Source: Hawksworthiomyces lignivorus (lineage: Eukaryota > Ascomycota > Sordariomycetes > Ophiostomatales > Ophiostomataceae). From it: 64,000 bases of DNA. Position 1 is the stretch's first letter; every line of letters starts with the position of its first letter. Positions 1 through 13,587 of the stretch are shown piece by piece. The translations under genes and the position numbers were made by a program. The notes below the pieces were generated by a model. The model had not been told where the DNA came from. It did no database searches and was given only the letters and a program-made list of their open reading frames with translations. The stretch spans positions 186,001-250,000 of the forward strand of contig NTMA01000050.1 of the NCBI GenBank assembly GCA_002917075.1, given 5' to 3'.

Positions 1-3000
1 TGCCAGGCGACCGCGCGGCTGAAGCTGGGACAGAACTTGTTGCAGACGAGATAAATCCGCCACCAGGAGGACTGCGTCCAGACATACTCGGCTCTGGTGT
101 GAGCGTGTCTATCGAAAGGCCGCTGACGCTGACGTTAGCGCTTGCCTCGGAAAAGGAAGCAGGATCGCTCGAGGATCCGTTGTCGCTATTTCCGCTAGAG
201 CGGCGTTGCTCATCCAAGAATGTCTCTTCAGACATTATCTCAGCGTAGCGGATGGCCTCCTCTTCAGTCAAACCGGCTAATCCCACGCCAAAGCGGTTGA
301 GCATCCGCGTGCGATGGCGTGTGTCATGCTCCTGCTCGCGGCGCAGCTCTGCGGTTTCCGTGGCAATGTAGTCAGAAACCTTGTCACCCAGCCGGCGACT
401 GGCTAGCTGTCCATCGACATTGGTATGACGTACGCGACGGGAACGCTTCCGGCTAGCACCATGGATAGCAGAGCTATATGACCAATAACGAAGGAATGTG
501 CCGACAGAAAGTACACCGCGAAGCACTGTTGGGTCAGGGTCCAGATAAATCGCGCCGACAGCCGAAAAAGTTTCGCCTGAGAGCTGCGCCCGGAGATGTT
601 GGAGATGGCGTGGAATGCGGCCAGATGAGGGAGAGTTTAGCGTTCGGATGGGACCCATCGTAGATGCCAGTGGATCCCATGCTTGCACGAGGCCATCGCT
701 CCCGCCATGGGCAAGGTAAAGTGACGAAACGGCGAGACTCGAAATCTTGGGTGAGTCTGTATGAATGGTTCGCAGTGGCCAGACGACGTCCGTGCTGGTT
801 GATATTTGTTCTCGCATATTCCAGACGATGACATCCCCAGTTTTCGTACCAACAGCTAGCCATCTTGATCTACGGCCGGGGATTTCGCTACCTATGGAAA
901 AACTTTTTGCATCGTCTGACTGCAACAGCGGATCTTCGAAGGGAGTTACCAATGAAGGCAAGCTGAGATCAACCGCAGAACACGTGATTTCCGCACTCAG
1001 CTTGTTTTTGCCATGAGAACTGCCGCTGCCTGACATGGAAAAACCAGTGATCTGCCAACCAGCTGTAGCCATAGTTGCATTCGAGCGTGGCGTCCGGTCT
1101 CCTGTTCGTGACACCATTGGAGTTGAGGGAACCGATGGGCCTTGACTAGGACCGGAAAACAGAGAAAGGACCGGGGTGGAATCAGGTGGTCGGGTCTCTG
1201 GGTACAAAGGTGAATCTAGAGAAGCCGGCGTCGCAGGGGCGGAAATGTCGCTCTGAGCGGCAGCGTTAACCGCCATGACTAATCTGGTGTACCGTACTAC
1301 TTTGCTAAGTAGTGGTTTGCGCTGCCCAACTTGTTCCTCACCACTACTAATGACAATAATATTTTCACCAGTGCCGTCAACGCCTTCTAAAGTAGAGCTC
1401 ACACTGCTACTACCACCAGCAAAGTCCACCTCGAGCTTCTGGCGCATATCCCAGGTGTCATAAACTGCTCTGAAATGGAAGGGCATGATAAGGAAGAACT
1501 TTTCGATTTGACGTGCCTCTGAAGCACGCTCTTCTTGCGACAAATTTACGGTGCTCGGAGAAAACTCTGGTGAACGTGATGCAGCACGTCTGAGTGATTC
1601 GACTTTATCATCAAACCAGTCTGAGGTGACCACTCGTCGAGTTGATTCTATCAGCTCCCATGATGCTGTGTGCCCAGCGGCCCAAGCTAGCTTTTCGTGC
1701 ACATCGCTTGGACGTTGACCTAGGGTCAACGAAGCTGCCGTTGAAGGAGCCGCTGGAACATCTTGCAGGCAATATACCTCTCCCAGAGCGTTCAATGCAA
1801 CAGCCCAGATTCGTCGACTAGCTTTCCGCTTCTCGGTGTAGCTATCATCTGCCTTGATAGCAATAATAGGCACGCCAGGGCTCAGCACCCAGCGTGCGGT
1901 TACATGGCTGTAAGGATAACGTGAAGCGGAATCGGCTTTGCTAAGCGAATAGGCTGAAACAACACCGAGCGACGTTCCCACTAACGTGCCAATCATTGAC
2001 TTGGTTATAGTCGGTACGGCGGGCGACTTGGCAATCCAAACAGAGCAAACCGCCTCCACTGATTCAAGGACACACGGAATGTCAGGCTCCTGCTCCGTGA
2101 TGCGGTCTCGGGGGGTTGTTTCCAAGTATGCCAAGGCACGGTCGCCCATGGCGCGATAGAGAGGGCGACCACCTGGAAACCCCTCGCCAACGATTGCACC
2201 ATAGACGTGGCTCACATCCATGACATTTGGGACTGCGGCCCGTCCATCGCCCATTCCGTAGGGTGTCAGCTGGCGGGCAATATCATCTAGCTGAGGGGCT
2301 AAGTATGCTTCACGGAAACCCCAGCCTTCCAGTTTGCCAATTGTCGGATTGCTGGATGTGACGACGCCATAACCAGAAGAGCCGTGGACCACTCGCGGAG
2401 ATTTCTTGCCAGTGTTAGGGAAGACTGCTTGAAGCTGATTCACAACGCCTAGAAGCTGCGAATTATATGTGATAACGGCCGTCGCCTTTCTGCTGTGAGA
2501 AGCAGATTTATTGCTGCCACTGCCGTCTCCCTTTACGCCAACTGACGCTCCAGGCCTGCCGGACATGAGACTTCGGAGCAAGCGTGTTCGAAGGAGATAT
2601 TCACTCCGCCAAGATGCTAGAGGAGTCAGCCGCGAAAACCGGCGGGCGGAGGATCGAGCCGGCTCATCATCAGGCTCTGGCGTTCCTCTGAGCGCAGCCG
2701 CCTCCTGGCCAGGGAAAAATCGCAAAAATGCCATCCGCCATGCATGCGGTGTCGTAATAAGCGAATAGAAACGCTTGGACACAAGAGCCACGGAGTCGTG
2801 CGAACCAGGCTGCAGGTATGAGAAGATGTGGGTCAAAACCTCTGCAGAAAGTGCATTAATAACTGACGCCTAGCATTCAAAAGGGCGAAGAACAAGAAAA
2901 TAGTAATTTCAGTAAATACCATTAGGGAAATCATTGAGGCTTCTGCCTTTTGATGGAGAGCCTGAGACCTTTCTCACGACTTGGAAAACTACTCTTTCGC

Positions 3001-3406
3001 GTTTCAGCGCCGAGGCCGTCAACGCACGCTCATACTCTGAGATCCGCTGGCCAGCAATAGCTGTCCCGGGAATCGATGCTTTCTTGGTGTTTGTTGGTGA
3101 TGACTGCGGGGTTCGTCCGCTCAGTCTACGTAGCTTTTCATCAAGCTTCTGGACGTCGACAGCTCGTCCGCCAGCCCCAGCTGCGGCACTTCCAGGGCTG
3201 TTGACTCGGCCAAGCCCACCAGATGATAGCGGGGCAGTATCATGGCCATCATGCCGTTGCTGCTGGTCTTCGGGCTGGGGCAAACCGTCTCGAGAGGCGT
3301 CCGGGAGGGGACGATCAAGGCCATATTGGGCGGTGGAGGAAAGCGAAGCCGGAGAATGGTTTATCGTAGACAAGTGTTCTGAAGCTTCGGTAAGCCCGCG
3401 GTGCAT
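1..3406 (-). CDS. F-box/WD-repeat protein, Ufo1-like (C-terminus cut by left edge)
   Basis: Two exons are seen: 2920-3406 and 1-2841, joined across a 78-nt intron (2842-2919, donor GTATTT, acceptor CTGCAG). The junction rebuilds a canonical F-box start (FPNEVLTHIFSYL, from about residue 160), followed by a conserved stretch with SKRFYSL and HAWRMAFLRFFPG. F-box proteins bring substrates to SCF ubiquitin ligases through Skp1. The reading frame then stays open to the window edge. It includes WD-like strands (VIVWN, VQAWDPLAS, around 650-840) and, near the edge, an acidic UIM-like helix (LTEEEAIRYAEIMSEE, about 235-280). F-box, WD repeats and ubiquitin-interacting motifs together are the layout of yeast Ufo1, which suggests the name but does not prove it. 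The start is the Met at 3406; an upstream in-frame Met at 3481 is less likely because the residues between are hydrophobic and unlike the rest. The N-terminal 150 residues are low complexity (Ser, Gln, Gly). Confidence 0.8.
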
Positions 3407-6400
3407 AAAAAAAGCTGAAAGGGGAAAATATAGGAGTTTCGAGGGCAGATATGACGCGTCCGAGAAAACTGTGCTTTTCAATGAAGAAACGGCACAGTTC
3501 GTATGCGGGTCGCGTCGCGTCAGGAATAGAACGGAAATGGTGTGCGATCTACGCGATGTCCTTTAACGATAGAATGATGGTGAATAGAAATGGAATACGA
3601 AAGCTGTATGCTAGTCCACAATCTGCTGCTGCTGTATCTTGAGATGTTGGTAACTCTAGATTCTATTCAAAATGAAAAAGATGCTGGATTAGACGTGTCA
3701 AGCAACCGCATTCACCCGGTATCCCCGAATCATCGTTTCTCGGCAATATTATTTTCCGATCCCGTATCACCTCAAATTTGGCATCCTCCGATTAGTAACC
3801 ATTCTGGCTCAAGTTTGGCTTTCAATCCCCACAGACTTTGGAGTGCCGTTCGCCTTGCCAATTTCTTCGTTGACTCATTAAGAGCGGTCTCTATCGGGAT
3901 GATGCAGTCTTTGGGTGCAACAATAGAAATACGAACCGCTCCTCCTTTTAATAGGAATGGAGCCCGTCAATCGATCCATGCAAAAAAAAACTATATATAT
4001 CGCAGTAAATGCTGCCATGGGGCTTGGATGTTTTCATATAGCAAAACAAAGCCCACTACTGAAATAGCAATCTGGGTCCTTATAACAGAATAGTACAGTT
4101 TTACACGCATATTGAAAGTGGTCTGACAATGACTCGTGGGTCGCATTTTTGCAGACCTGAACGCATTGTCCCAATACTCCGTTTTCCCTTCCGCCAGGGT
4201 CTGATCTCACTAGGGAGGGGTTGGAACATACCCGAATACTCCCCTGAAGCCGTCCCGGATGCCTAGCCAGCTGACAGGCTCACGCAGTCAGACAAAACCC
4301 CGGCAGCTCGGGAATACAAACATGTACTGTGTTCACGGTCCCTGTGTTCGTGCCCTGTATCCGGGATTCCTGCACGAAACGTCTCCCGCTTAGTGCTCAG
4401 CCCAATGAATCTCGTCTGAACATTCTGCATAACGATGAGTGTTTCCTATATAAAGCATCGCCGGTACGGAGGCACAGAGGAGCACTAGTGGCGACAGAGC
4501 AAGTAACACCAGCAGTCCAGAACATCATCGTCTTTGTTCACTGCCTAGAATAGGATTGTGGCCGCGCCAGTGCGGATCTAAGATGAACATGCGATATTCT
4601 CTCCTAGGGTCTAATACAAAACTTTCGTTTTTCAACAACCTACTCCGCATATCGGTCAACAGCAGCTTCTTCTTACAAGCAACAGCACTCGCCCAGCTAG
4701 GGCACAGGCTTTCATTTGAATCTATTTGGCGCGGGTAAGCGGCGACTGTTCCGACGAATGAAAGAGGGCAAAGAATGCTCATGGAAAGAATCGGCGGTGT
4801 GTTGGAGGTGCATAATAAGAGTCTAGAAATGAATATGGAAAAAATCAGAAGCGAGCTTGCTATTTCCATGAGAGGACAACAAACAGGATGGGATGAGAGA
4901 CACGCTCTTTTAGACATGTCGCTACCTTAAAGATGAACTCGTATATCGCTCAATCTAAACCAAGTCAGGGAGGTTCTTTGCAAACAGCCGGGTAGAGCCT
5001 TGTTGAAGCGACACTACAATATCAACTCCAAAAAGAACTAGTTCACACCACCTACTAACAGAGAACACACGACAATGGGAAGGAGCCGAACAGGGGAAAT
5101 GGGACAGATTTTCTCACAGAAGAAACAAGGCCTTGTCCGCTGTAACTCTCTTTACGATAGAGTGGGGCGTTTTAATAAAAATCGTTAGTTCCAAAACTCA
5201 ATAAAATGGACAAAAAAACGCACACTGGCGAGCAGCGAAGATTTGTTTTCTCAAGAGGGGGCGATGCTCGTTTGAATCTTCTCATAGCTGTATAATCGCA
5301 GCTGTTTGGCCTTACAATATAAGTCTTCATCAGGGTCCTAAGTCTAGAGAAAAATAATAATAAAAGTTGAATGCACGACGTGTAATAGTGGAAAAACTGC
5401 ACCGTTTTCCGGCGCTACGCTCCGGGCCGCGGATAACAGGGCCCGGGGAGGCAAGGAAGAAAGCTGCGCATCCAATAATGCGCGGGAATACTGGGACCAA
5501 TACGACTGATGGCCCTTCATGTTCCCAGCTAGGTCGTCGACATTACTGTCAATGGTGCAAGTCCTTTTATTTGGGCTCATTCATCTGTCAAGCACGGTAT
5601 TTGTCTTTGTCAAGTCGAGGCCTACAGAGATAAAATCACCCCCACAGGCTTTTTATTGTTTGATCGAGAGTTGCTACGCTCATTTGCGAGTACGTACAAA
5701 TATTTCGCAGCGGTGCCGTGCCCGTCCTACTGAGCTCGTCTTGTTTTCCCTCCGCGCATCTCTCTCCCGTCCCCCACTCTTAATACGAAATAACACAGTG
5801 CATTTTGTGCGGGTGTTTAGAGGAGCCACTATCCTTACAATTGTTGTCTGTCTCGTCATCGGGTTCCCATCTTAGCCCGCCTTCTAAGGGCGATGGAAAC
5901 CTATCTGTGCGCCGCAGAGGGCATGGCAACATGCGTCTTAGCTTGCATTCGTGATTGGCCACGTTGAAGTCTTTCTCTGCAAAGCGGGCGTTACGTCTTT
6001 GTTTATCACCATTCGGTTGTCAGTTAGGTTGCATGGGCAGTTGAGGAGGCGTATTAATAAGTTTGTAAGACTGTTGCAGTGGGGTATTGGTAGGCACTAA
6101 CCCAATCACGTTGGGTCGACCTGCAGGGAGCTAAAAATGTTAGGGAAAAATGCATTATTGTTAGACTATCCATTCTCTGCAAGGAAGAACATACATAACT
6201 ACTGTTCATACAAAAGCCACACCGATTAAATGCCTATTCCCGTGTACTCCGTATACACGTAAGACTCTTATGCCAATGGCCTGGCCAATAACCGAATCCG
6301 GGAAGAGGTTCTGTTCGGAAGAGTTTTGATTTTCTAGCCAGAATTAAACGTTAGCATTTCGCGGAGTCAGCCGCGAGGCAAACCAACAAAATGTATCACC

Positions 6401-9400
6401 TGCAGACGGAATCGTCAGTTCTGGACAAGTCCCGCAGATTAGGGGTATGGTGTGAACCGGATAGGCTCGCATCATGTCCGTTACCCCCGTAGTCTCGTCA
6501 CACTTTCCCACCGCAAATTTGTATCCTTTGGCCCCCAAGCAGGCTTTAAGCAAAATCCTACCCAACCCATTGGTATTGCACAGATATCAACTGACACAAC
6601 TGAGGCAATAATAGGGCAAGGCTTCGACTTGCAAGAAGCTACAGTACGAGACCGCGGAACGAAATAGGAAATAAGAAAGAAGGGCAAATGGAGTGGCGAT
6701 CCGGCGGGAAACTATTTATGCTTACAGCTCGCGATATCTTCTTTGTGGAGGTTCCCTCTGTTTTCACTGTGTTGCTAGTTCTTCGTATCAGAACCGTGGT
6801 TAGACGGTTTCTGTGAAGTCTCATATACGCATTGAAGGTGTTGCTTTTCTTACAAATCAAAAAGGATACCTTGTCAGAAAACGAGATATCAGAACTTTGC
6901 AGGTCAGCCCTCGCCTCTAATTTAACGATAGTGAGTACCTATCTAATATTTAATGTGCTACAGGAAAGTCAGAAGTGTACGAGACCGCATAATAAAAGCT
7001 TTTCATCTCGAGAGATGATCTTGCGTCTGAAACGACCATATCAATATTAGTTACTCATTTTCGTGGCTTAGAATACATGTACGAGTATTCATTATTATAG
7101 AACACAGTACTCTTATAACACAACGTAAATATTGCGCGCTAGGCGAGAGAGTTAAAATATTCCAATCTGCTTAAAATGAGATATTCTGGCTTAACAGACA
7201 TTTTAGGGCCTAATGTTTTTTTTCCCTAATCTCTGAGGATATAATATACTTTCATATAGAAAATGAGTTTTTATGTTGACCAGTAGTTGCTGCAGTTCGG
7301 CAGCCTCGAAGCCTGCATAGCAGTCATACTCTTTATTTAGTGAATAAACGATTAGGTCCCTCTAATAAATCAGCACCATAACGAGCAACCACTACAATAC
7401 TTCGCTACTACAGCTGCTTAGACGTACTTTGTGGGTTTATAATAATTCTCTGGGAACGAGCGCATGTCAAGGAAAAAAGCCATTGGACGCCTGAGAAGTA
7501 TCTGCCTCACCGGTACACCAGAGAAAAATGCATGTACGGAGATGCAGGGAGCATGGAATTGGAATAGGTGTTTTATGTGTGTGCGCTTGGGCTTAGGGGG
7601 TTCGGAAATGGAAGACAGGATGAAACAAAGAATGTAGATGGTAAGGCAAGGCAATTGCTGACTGCTGACAGAGGACAAAAGATGAAGATGCTGAAAGAAA
7701 TCAATGCAGCGTTAGGGCGATAGTTGGTAGAAAAATTGTACGACAGAAGCTTGGAGGGAAAGAGACCCAGGGAGCTAAGCTCCTGAGGAAATAGGTGTGA
7801 TTCTTTGGGTGCTCTGAGTTACATGTACTTTATCATGTTCGCCAATTCAATTCATACGCAGTAGCTACATACAAGTAATCAAAGAAGGTAAAATACCGAG
7901 TACGACTAACTCATTTTGAAAAGACAAGTGGCGGGACAACCCAATATCCACAACCGTGGCGAGCGCGGTTCGGGAACGGGTACGAAGCGTGGCATTGGAA
8001 GAAGAAAGGGCATGTAAAAAGATGGAGAATCTCCTTTCTAGAGCTGTGTGGTTGAAAGTACGGGCGACTGTACACGTATGAGCGTAATTACAAGGGTAAG
8101 AAGAGAGGTGCACGCAATGCAATTGCTACCATTTCGTGTGGATAATGGACAGATGGCACGGAGACATGGTTGCGCGTAGGGGTGAAAGACGGTCCGCATC
8201 TTTGCTAGCAAACCATGACCCAGAGACTATCTTCGCTTTGTCGATGCCTTCTATCTTCATTCTCAACTCTCGTTTTCTACTGATTTCTATTTGCGTCAAT
8301 GGTTAGGAGGTTTGCCGCCTTATTATTACTAGCTCGCTGCCTATCGAACGCCTTTCGGTTTTCCAGTCTGGGCAACGCGATTAGAACGGGTAGGGTACCT
8401 TTATTCGGTCGGCGGATCCTCAAAGGGTCAGCACATGGTTGGCACAGACTCTGCTGACCGCTTCAGCGTGTTTCTCCCTACCAACGTGAGATACGAGTAG
8501 TATCCGCCCCTGTAATTTTCTTTCGCCACCCCATCTTTTTAATCTGGCTTTGCCTCGCTTAGCGGTTCGCTTTTCTTTTTCATATCTAGCTGTAAGAACA
8601 CAAATACTTAGCTATGGATCTTCAGTAGAACACGCTCAGCGCACGTAGCAGTAATAATATGTACTCCGTAATTGTACGACAACCCTGATCGTACTCAGTT
8701 AGTGCCTCAAATCGTAGCCAGTAGGGGGAGCTTCCGTCTTGGGGCCTTCTAATTGCCTATTTCTCTCAGTGGTTCGCCTATTTGGGGTTATTCGCTCTCG
8801 TCAGCTCTCGCCTTTCTGTCCTCTTCAGCCCTCATTTAGAGTAGGCTTGGACGGGGTGTTTCTTCCGTCGGGCAACAAAGGCTGAGAGGCAATAGAATGA
8901 GAGATCAATTGACCATTTGCCCGATCGTGTTGAGCGTGTCTATTTTTGTTTGAGATTCTTTTCGCCACCAACTGATTTCAGACAATCATGCTCCCTTTCC
9001 CACTGGTCTGCCTGCTAGGTCCCAGTAGTTTGGGAGCGGTGTGAATCAAGCGGACTGAACAATAATGAGAATGGGGCGATGGAGTACGGGAACAAGTACG
9101 GAGTACGTGTGTAGAATCAACGTAGAACTTGTTTTTGTGCATCAAACCCACTTCTTTTGAACTACTCCGTAGAGAACCCAGCTCTGACACTTCCAAACCC
9201 GTGGGCCTGCGGTGGCAACTAGACAATATGGTCCTCGCACAGTGTACGAGTACTTACTAGACAGCGCCACTTAAGCTTCTGCAAGAGGATATTGAAGATC
9301 TTTTTTCTATTTTGTTTTGGCCTATTATTATTCCACGCACTTTAGAGTTGGTGCGTTCAAAGTAGATACAGAGATTAAATTGCACGTACTGTCCACTAGT

Positions 9401-12400
9401 TACTCCGTACGTGTTGCCTTCTTGGCAGCTTCTCGGAAAACAAGTGGTTTCTCGAAGATTTCGAAAAGAAATGGAAAGCAGACGGCATAGCACCCTTTTC
9501 TCCTTTGTGCTTGCTCATGCTGTAACAAGGCTATTTGTTTAATTTAGCCTCTCTTGAGAAAGATCATTGAATTGCCGTGTTTCGGGTACTACCCATTCAA
9601 ACTTCATACAGTGCTGGGAAAGTACGAGGCAATACAATCACCCTTCTCTGGCACTCCCGTGCTTCTGTACTCCGTAAACTTGCCTGGTGTCCGTGAACCT
9701 ACATCTTTTAAAGTTAGGATTAGGCTTACGGGCACTTGCCTGCTTTCTCTTAGCTCTTCGGGTGGCGTGGAGCTCAATGAATTTTGCCTCCCGTAGCTTT
9801 TTTTCCGCACACTCTCGTACTCGTAAGTAAGCTCGTAAGGAAGTCAGTAGACGGCGAGGATGGCTCTTCTGTGGCAGTCTACTTTATCTTATGACTATCA
9901 TATTCAACTGGCCACAGGTCTTCCAACGGTTTTGTCGCCGCAAATGTGACCTGTCATGCGGGAAACACGTACTGTGATGCTGGTGCCACACCACCCTCAA
10001 ACAGCTGTTTTCTTTTTCTATAGGCCTGTGCTTTGAGCTTTAGGTAGCCAAATAGTTCACGACAGCTGGAGATGGCTGACAGGGTGATCTGCAACAGTCC
10101 TCTTCCTACCTAGACATACACAACCTACAGTGCACAGAAATGCTGTACTTTGTTGTGTGAACTTTTTCTTAGTGGCCGTTTAGTTTAATGCAGACACACT
10201 AAACCGCTAGAGAGCCTTTGGCGGAGGCGTAAATTTTCCAGGTGTTGTCTTAGCAGGGCCTTTGAATCCCAAGCCACAAGTACAGCACAATGCGCGGTTG
10301 CCATTTGTTCCTTGTTCCTAAAGCGTTGCTAGCGATTCTTTACGGCGTGGGTTTAGGCTAGTATTTCCATCTTTCTGGCCACATTTTTGTTCTCTCATCA
10401 AATTGTCTATTTTCTCTCTTTCTGTTACCGAGAATGGCCAGTCCAGCCATGCCTGGCCCAAAGTACTCATATATGTCTCGTACGAAGAGCATTGACAGAA
10501 AACATATAATAGAGAGAAAAACTTACGGCAAGCGCGGTTCCTGATTTCTGTATATAAAGCTTACAAGAATAAATTAGTTGTTTATATACATAACCAGGGC
10601 GCTTAAATGCATGGCGGCGCGTAATGGTTCCAGCAACAGAAAGGTGGCATTGGCTTGGTGCACATGAGACTTTATTCCTTTTTGCTTTTTGAGGGAGGCT
10701 CGGAGGGTAGGAGAGGAGACTGTTGGAAAAGACAGTGGACTGACTGCCAAATTAAATATTCGGTCTTGTTAGGCTACAAGTTCTCCCACTCACCTTTCTA
10801 GCTTGGAGCAGGTCTTACGAGTACAATGTACGAAGGATCCACTATTACTAATGTGAGAGTACTGCAGGTTCTAGGCGCGAATTTGTGCTCCGAAGACATG
10901 TGCGTTTGCTTCTGCACCAGGTGATTTTTCCAGTTACCACCGCCTCGGGCAACATGTCTCTTCTCCGTGTATGTGGGGCAATAATACCACATGCGCCCAC
11001 ATGTCTTCAGCAGTTATCTCTCGTCTGCAATGTTCCCCTATTAATGTGCCTAAAACATTCAGTTAGGCTTCCTATTCTATGGCTTTCTGCTACCGCACTA
11101 CAACACCGTATTTCTTCCATCTCGGAATTTTCCAAAATAGTAGTCTCGGTTGACAGCATATCAACAGAATTGATGTATAGAAGGGTTGCTGCTTTTAGAA
11201 TGTGTCACGGATCCTGGCGACTTTGCAATTTCTCCCAGCTAGGCTGGACTGTCCCCTATGTGGACGTTAAAAGTGGCCGGTGGAATAAGGATAGAGCTAG
11301 CTGGAACTAGCCCTGATATCAGACATGTAACAATGATTTAGCAGCGTCGAGGAGCAGTGAAAACAAAGGCAGCCGCCACTAAATGTGCCAATTATTTAAG
11401 CAGACACCCGCTATAAAATACGCACAGGTGTTTGTGGTCTCCCGGGTTTATACCTAGTTGTACAGCGTACCTTTCCCACGGATTCGGCACGGTCAAGAAT
11501 AGGATTTACGTGTACTTCCATTTCAGGCTAGTTCTGTCTGCAAAAAAAGGTAGCAAAGAGACAGGCAGCGCTAGCGAAAGTGCGGAGTCGCCCAGTCGGG
11601 TCGTATAACTATCTGGGACTGGTGTAATACAACCTATCCAACGGGACGCTGGAAAACACTTGGTAACATGCTACTCGTATATTTGATACTGTGTTATGTG
11701 AAGACAGCAACTCCTGGCCTGGAACGTACTTGTACAATGGCTCCTGTAGGGAGCTGCTCCTTGTACCGGCTACTGCTAGTTCACTATTCTAGACCCTCAA
11801 GGGGTTTCTTTGTTCAAAATATTTATGCAGAAAGTATGTCTACAGACTGTTTTCCTCCTTCCTAGATGCGTAAGAGGGTAGCTATCTTGAAAAGGAAAAG
11901 CAAACATGTTGCATCTTCCTTGCCTGCAACAGCCGAGGCATCGTTTCTTCGAGACTGGGAGCACGCTGACAGCACATCCGTGCAGTGTTGCTACAAACCT
12001 GGTGCCGTTTTTATTCCATTCTTTGTCGCTATTTCTGTGCAATTTATCTAATTTCCCCCTGTTCCCTGATTGGATTTGTTCACTGCACCTTCCTTACACG
12101 CCAGGCCGGGAAGGTCCCAAGAGAAACTTCATATTTCCGCACTGTGTACCTTCCCCCCACCTGGGCACGGAGTACTTGGTGCACCGGTCTCTCCCTCTCA
12201 AAATGTGATACGACCCCAGGACTGGCGCCAGAACCAAAGTAGAAAGAACGGCCACAGCCAGGTCTTTTTCGTTTCCATTCATTTTTTACGTGTTACTCGT
12301 TCTGGACTAGAGACTCCTCTCCCTGTCTTTTGGATGTGCTTTTCTTTCTTTCTCACCGCACGCACGCACCCCTGTCCTTCCCACTGAACAGCTCTTTCCA

Positions 12401-13587
12401 GTCCCAAGTTGTGTAGTCGTAAGATGCTTCGTTGCTTCGTACTTTCCCAGTTTACCACTGGAGCAAAACTCAACTCCACCCACCCCCGGCGGTTCCTTCC
12501 TTCGTCGACCCCCTCCCGTCTAACCTAAACTGGTTTCTTCCCTTTCCTTTGTTCTTTCCCGCTCTCCTGTTCTTTCTCCTCTTTTCTACTTCTGCTTTCC
12601 CTTTCTTTCGTTTCTTGATTTCTTGTTCTCTCGTCAATATTTCGTCTTCGGCCGATAGAACAACGGCAGATCACCACCCGCTCACACGCCGAAGACGACG
12701 GTGAAGTTGGAGTGCAGCTTCTTCTCCCTCTTTTCTCTGTGGAACTCTTTCTTCCTAACATCAAACAACTTGAATTCGGTTCGTGGAACAGGGCAGCAGA
12801 AGGCGGTCTGTTAGTGGAGATTTCTACAGAATCTGGAGAGTTTGTTCGATACGCAAGCAGCAGATGACACGAGTAAAGAAGCAACAGATTTAATATTGGG
12901 AGTTCACATCGACATACGGTACGACACAACTAGAATCACTTCTTAATTTTTGGCATAACATCTACCTCATTGGGTTTGGAACCGAGTTTGGAAACGATTC
13001 AATCCGCAATTGTGGTGCGTTGACTGTCGCGAAACTTCTTGTTTGCCCATAAGATAGATCAGACGAACAGTGGTCCAAGAGTTTGGTGATATTATCGAGG
13101 CGACTATCCTGGCGAATTTCTTCGCAACTACTTGCACCCCGATCAGCAAAATTTTCTCGCCATCTTTTTTTCATATTTTTGCTCTCGTCGACAAACTTCT
13201 ACAAATCAGATTACCTACCTGGCGACTGAAAACCTAGTTTCGCCTCTTCCGACAAACCGAAACACAGGACCTTCTCATCGCCTCCTGTTCTTTTTTGCAG
13301 TTTAGCCTTCCCGTTTCCACCCCCCTCTTTCTTCATACCCGTTTGGTACAATTATCCAAGGCGCTGGACCGGCTCTCCCTTTGGTCTATTGTGTTCCCAG
13401 GAAACACTGTATCGGGTCTTTAAATACCGGTTTTTCGCTTTCCTGGATAGGTCGCTACAGATTTCTCGCAACCAAACCTCGCCATTTACCGTTCTAAGTA
13501 TTCGCCGGTGAGCTGATGCTAATACATCATAAGCTTGGGTATCAAACTATCAGATTTCCTTAGAGTGATAATCAACATTTCACCAGG
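3407..13587. other. Long gene-poor interval between divergent genes
   Basis: Ten kilobases lie between the 5' ends of the F-box gene and the cysteine-rich gene. Open frames here are short (up to 167 codons at 3590-4093) and show neither recognisable domains nor splice-linked continuations. The sequence is not strongly AT-rich and holds scattered GTAC/TACTCCGTA words. From about 12.3 to 13.6 kb it becomes pyrimidine-rich, as fungal promoters and 5' leaders often are. A minus-strand frame at 4525-4917 (130 codons) has a hydrophobic N-terminal half, and a TATA-like CTATATAAAGC sits at about 4447, but neither is enough to call a gene. Noncoding RNA or remote promoter elements are possible. Confidence 0.6.
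6245..9676. repeat. Dispersed 9-base motif TACTCCGTA/TACGGAGTA (six copies)
   Basis: Exact copies are at 6245-6253, 8662-8670, 9097-9105 (reverse), 9163-9171, 9401-9409 and 9668-9676, with one more at 51278-51286. Two random strands of 64 kb with even base use would give about 0.5 copies of a given 9-mer, so seven is a clear excess and six of them fall in 3.4 kb. The copies are not in tandem and their flanks differ. The copy at 6245 sits inside a small inverted repeat (CGTGTA...TACACG). The role is unknown. Confidence 0.7.

Noticed and set aside
3590..4093. Plus-strand 167-codon frame in the gene desert
   Set aside because: The translation has no motif, and the same stretch lacks splice signals that would connect it to other exons.
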